DNA from: Thermoproteus sp. UBA157
Lineage (GTDB): Archaea; Thermoproteota; Thermoprotei; Thermoproteales; Thermoproteaceae
Assembly (NCBI GenBank): GCA_002497345.1
Contig: DANS01000029.1
Coordinates: 1-5,435, forward strand
DNA length: 5,435 nt
Reading direction: 5' to 3'
Both the position numbers and the translations under genes were made by a program. The notes beneath the pieces were generated by a model. The model searched no databases. It was not told the DNA's origin and saw nothing but the letters and a program-made list of their open reading frames with translations. Shown piece after piece: positions 5,271 to 5,435 of the stretch; the first letter of the stretch is position 1, and each line of letters begins with the position of its first letter.

Positions 5271-5435
5271 GTGTATGCGCCCAAAAGGGCGATCCCGCTC
5301 AGGGTCTCAGACGTCATGGTGCGGGAGGTGATCACGGCGAGCAAGAACGCCCCGCCTCAAGGACGCGGCCAACACCATGTACGAGAAGAAAATAGGCAGC
5401 ATCGTCGTGGTGGACGAGTGGGGCAAGCCCGTGGG
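5271..5435 (+). pseudogene. CBS-domain protein gene, frameshifted, 5' part (runs off right edge)
   Basis: From GTG 5271 the first frame reads MYAPKRAIPLRVSDVMVREV then ITASKNA, the typical start of a CBS domain (V-x-D-V-M...V). At about 5350-5354 the match jumps to the next frame, which continues LKDAANTMYEKKIGS from 5356 and then IVVVDEWGKPVG to the edge, again canonical CBS sequence. Removing one C from the CCCC run at 5350-5353 restores a single frame (NARLKDAANTM). CBS modules normally come in pairs and bind adenosine nucleotides, either alone or attached to enzymes or transporters; the rest is outside the window. The cause may be a sequencing error, a recent mutation or, less likely, programmed frameshifting. 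The gene is divergent from the MFS gene, 72 bp away. Confidence 0.8.

Overview
The window is GC-rich and reads like the chromosome of a hyperthermophilic crenarchaeon of the Thermoproteales, most likely a Thermoproteus/Pyrobaculum relative. The reasons are codon use rich in AGG, CTC and GCC, frequent GTG starts, very short gene spacing, AT-rich TATA-like boxes centred about 22-26 bp upstream of the chosen start codons (a layout that fits leaderless mRNAs), and gene families such as a SWIM zinc-finger protein, an archaeal BtpA-family protein and a CBS-domain protein. The assignment rests on style and families; no alignment was run.

Layout, left to right. (1) On the minus strand an ABC exporter operon: a 236-aa ATPase (243-953), then the N-terminal 82 codons of its permease (1-246, running off the left edge), joined by a 4-bp ATGA stop/start overlap. 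(2) A 321-bp non-coding stretch (954-1274). (3) On the minus strand a 65-aa acidic protein of unknown function (1836-2033) followed 21 bp later by a 179-aa SWIM zinc-finger protein (1275-1814). The small gene's promoter carries two GTATACGGG repeats one helical turn apart, squeezed between TATA box and start codon. (4) A 783-bp stretch without an intact gene (2034-2816), holding a possible decayed gene start, an imperfect direct repeat, and a GC palindrome. (5) On the minus strand a two-gene operon: a 46-aa zinc-ribbon protein (3617-3757) coupled by ATGA to a 267-aa BtpA/SgcQ-family TIM-barrel protein (2817-3620), whose last codons lie inside the direct repeat. (6) Divergent from it, on the plus strand, an 89-aa protein of unknown function (3817-4086). 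(7) On the minus strand a 371-residue MFS transporter (4083-5198), whose stop codon overlaps that of the 89-aa gene. (8) Divergent from the transporter, on the plus strand, the start of a CBS-domain gene (5271 to the right edge) with a clear one-base frameshift in a CCCC run.

The genes do not form one recognisable pathway. The functional units are the ABC exporter, the small-protein/SWIM pair and the zinc-ribbon/BtpA pair. I found no CRISPR array, rRNA, tRNA or intact transposase. The least explained parts are the 2034-2816 interval and the repeat-bearing promoter at its left edge.
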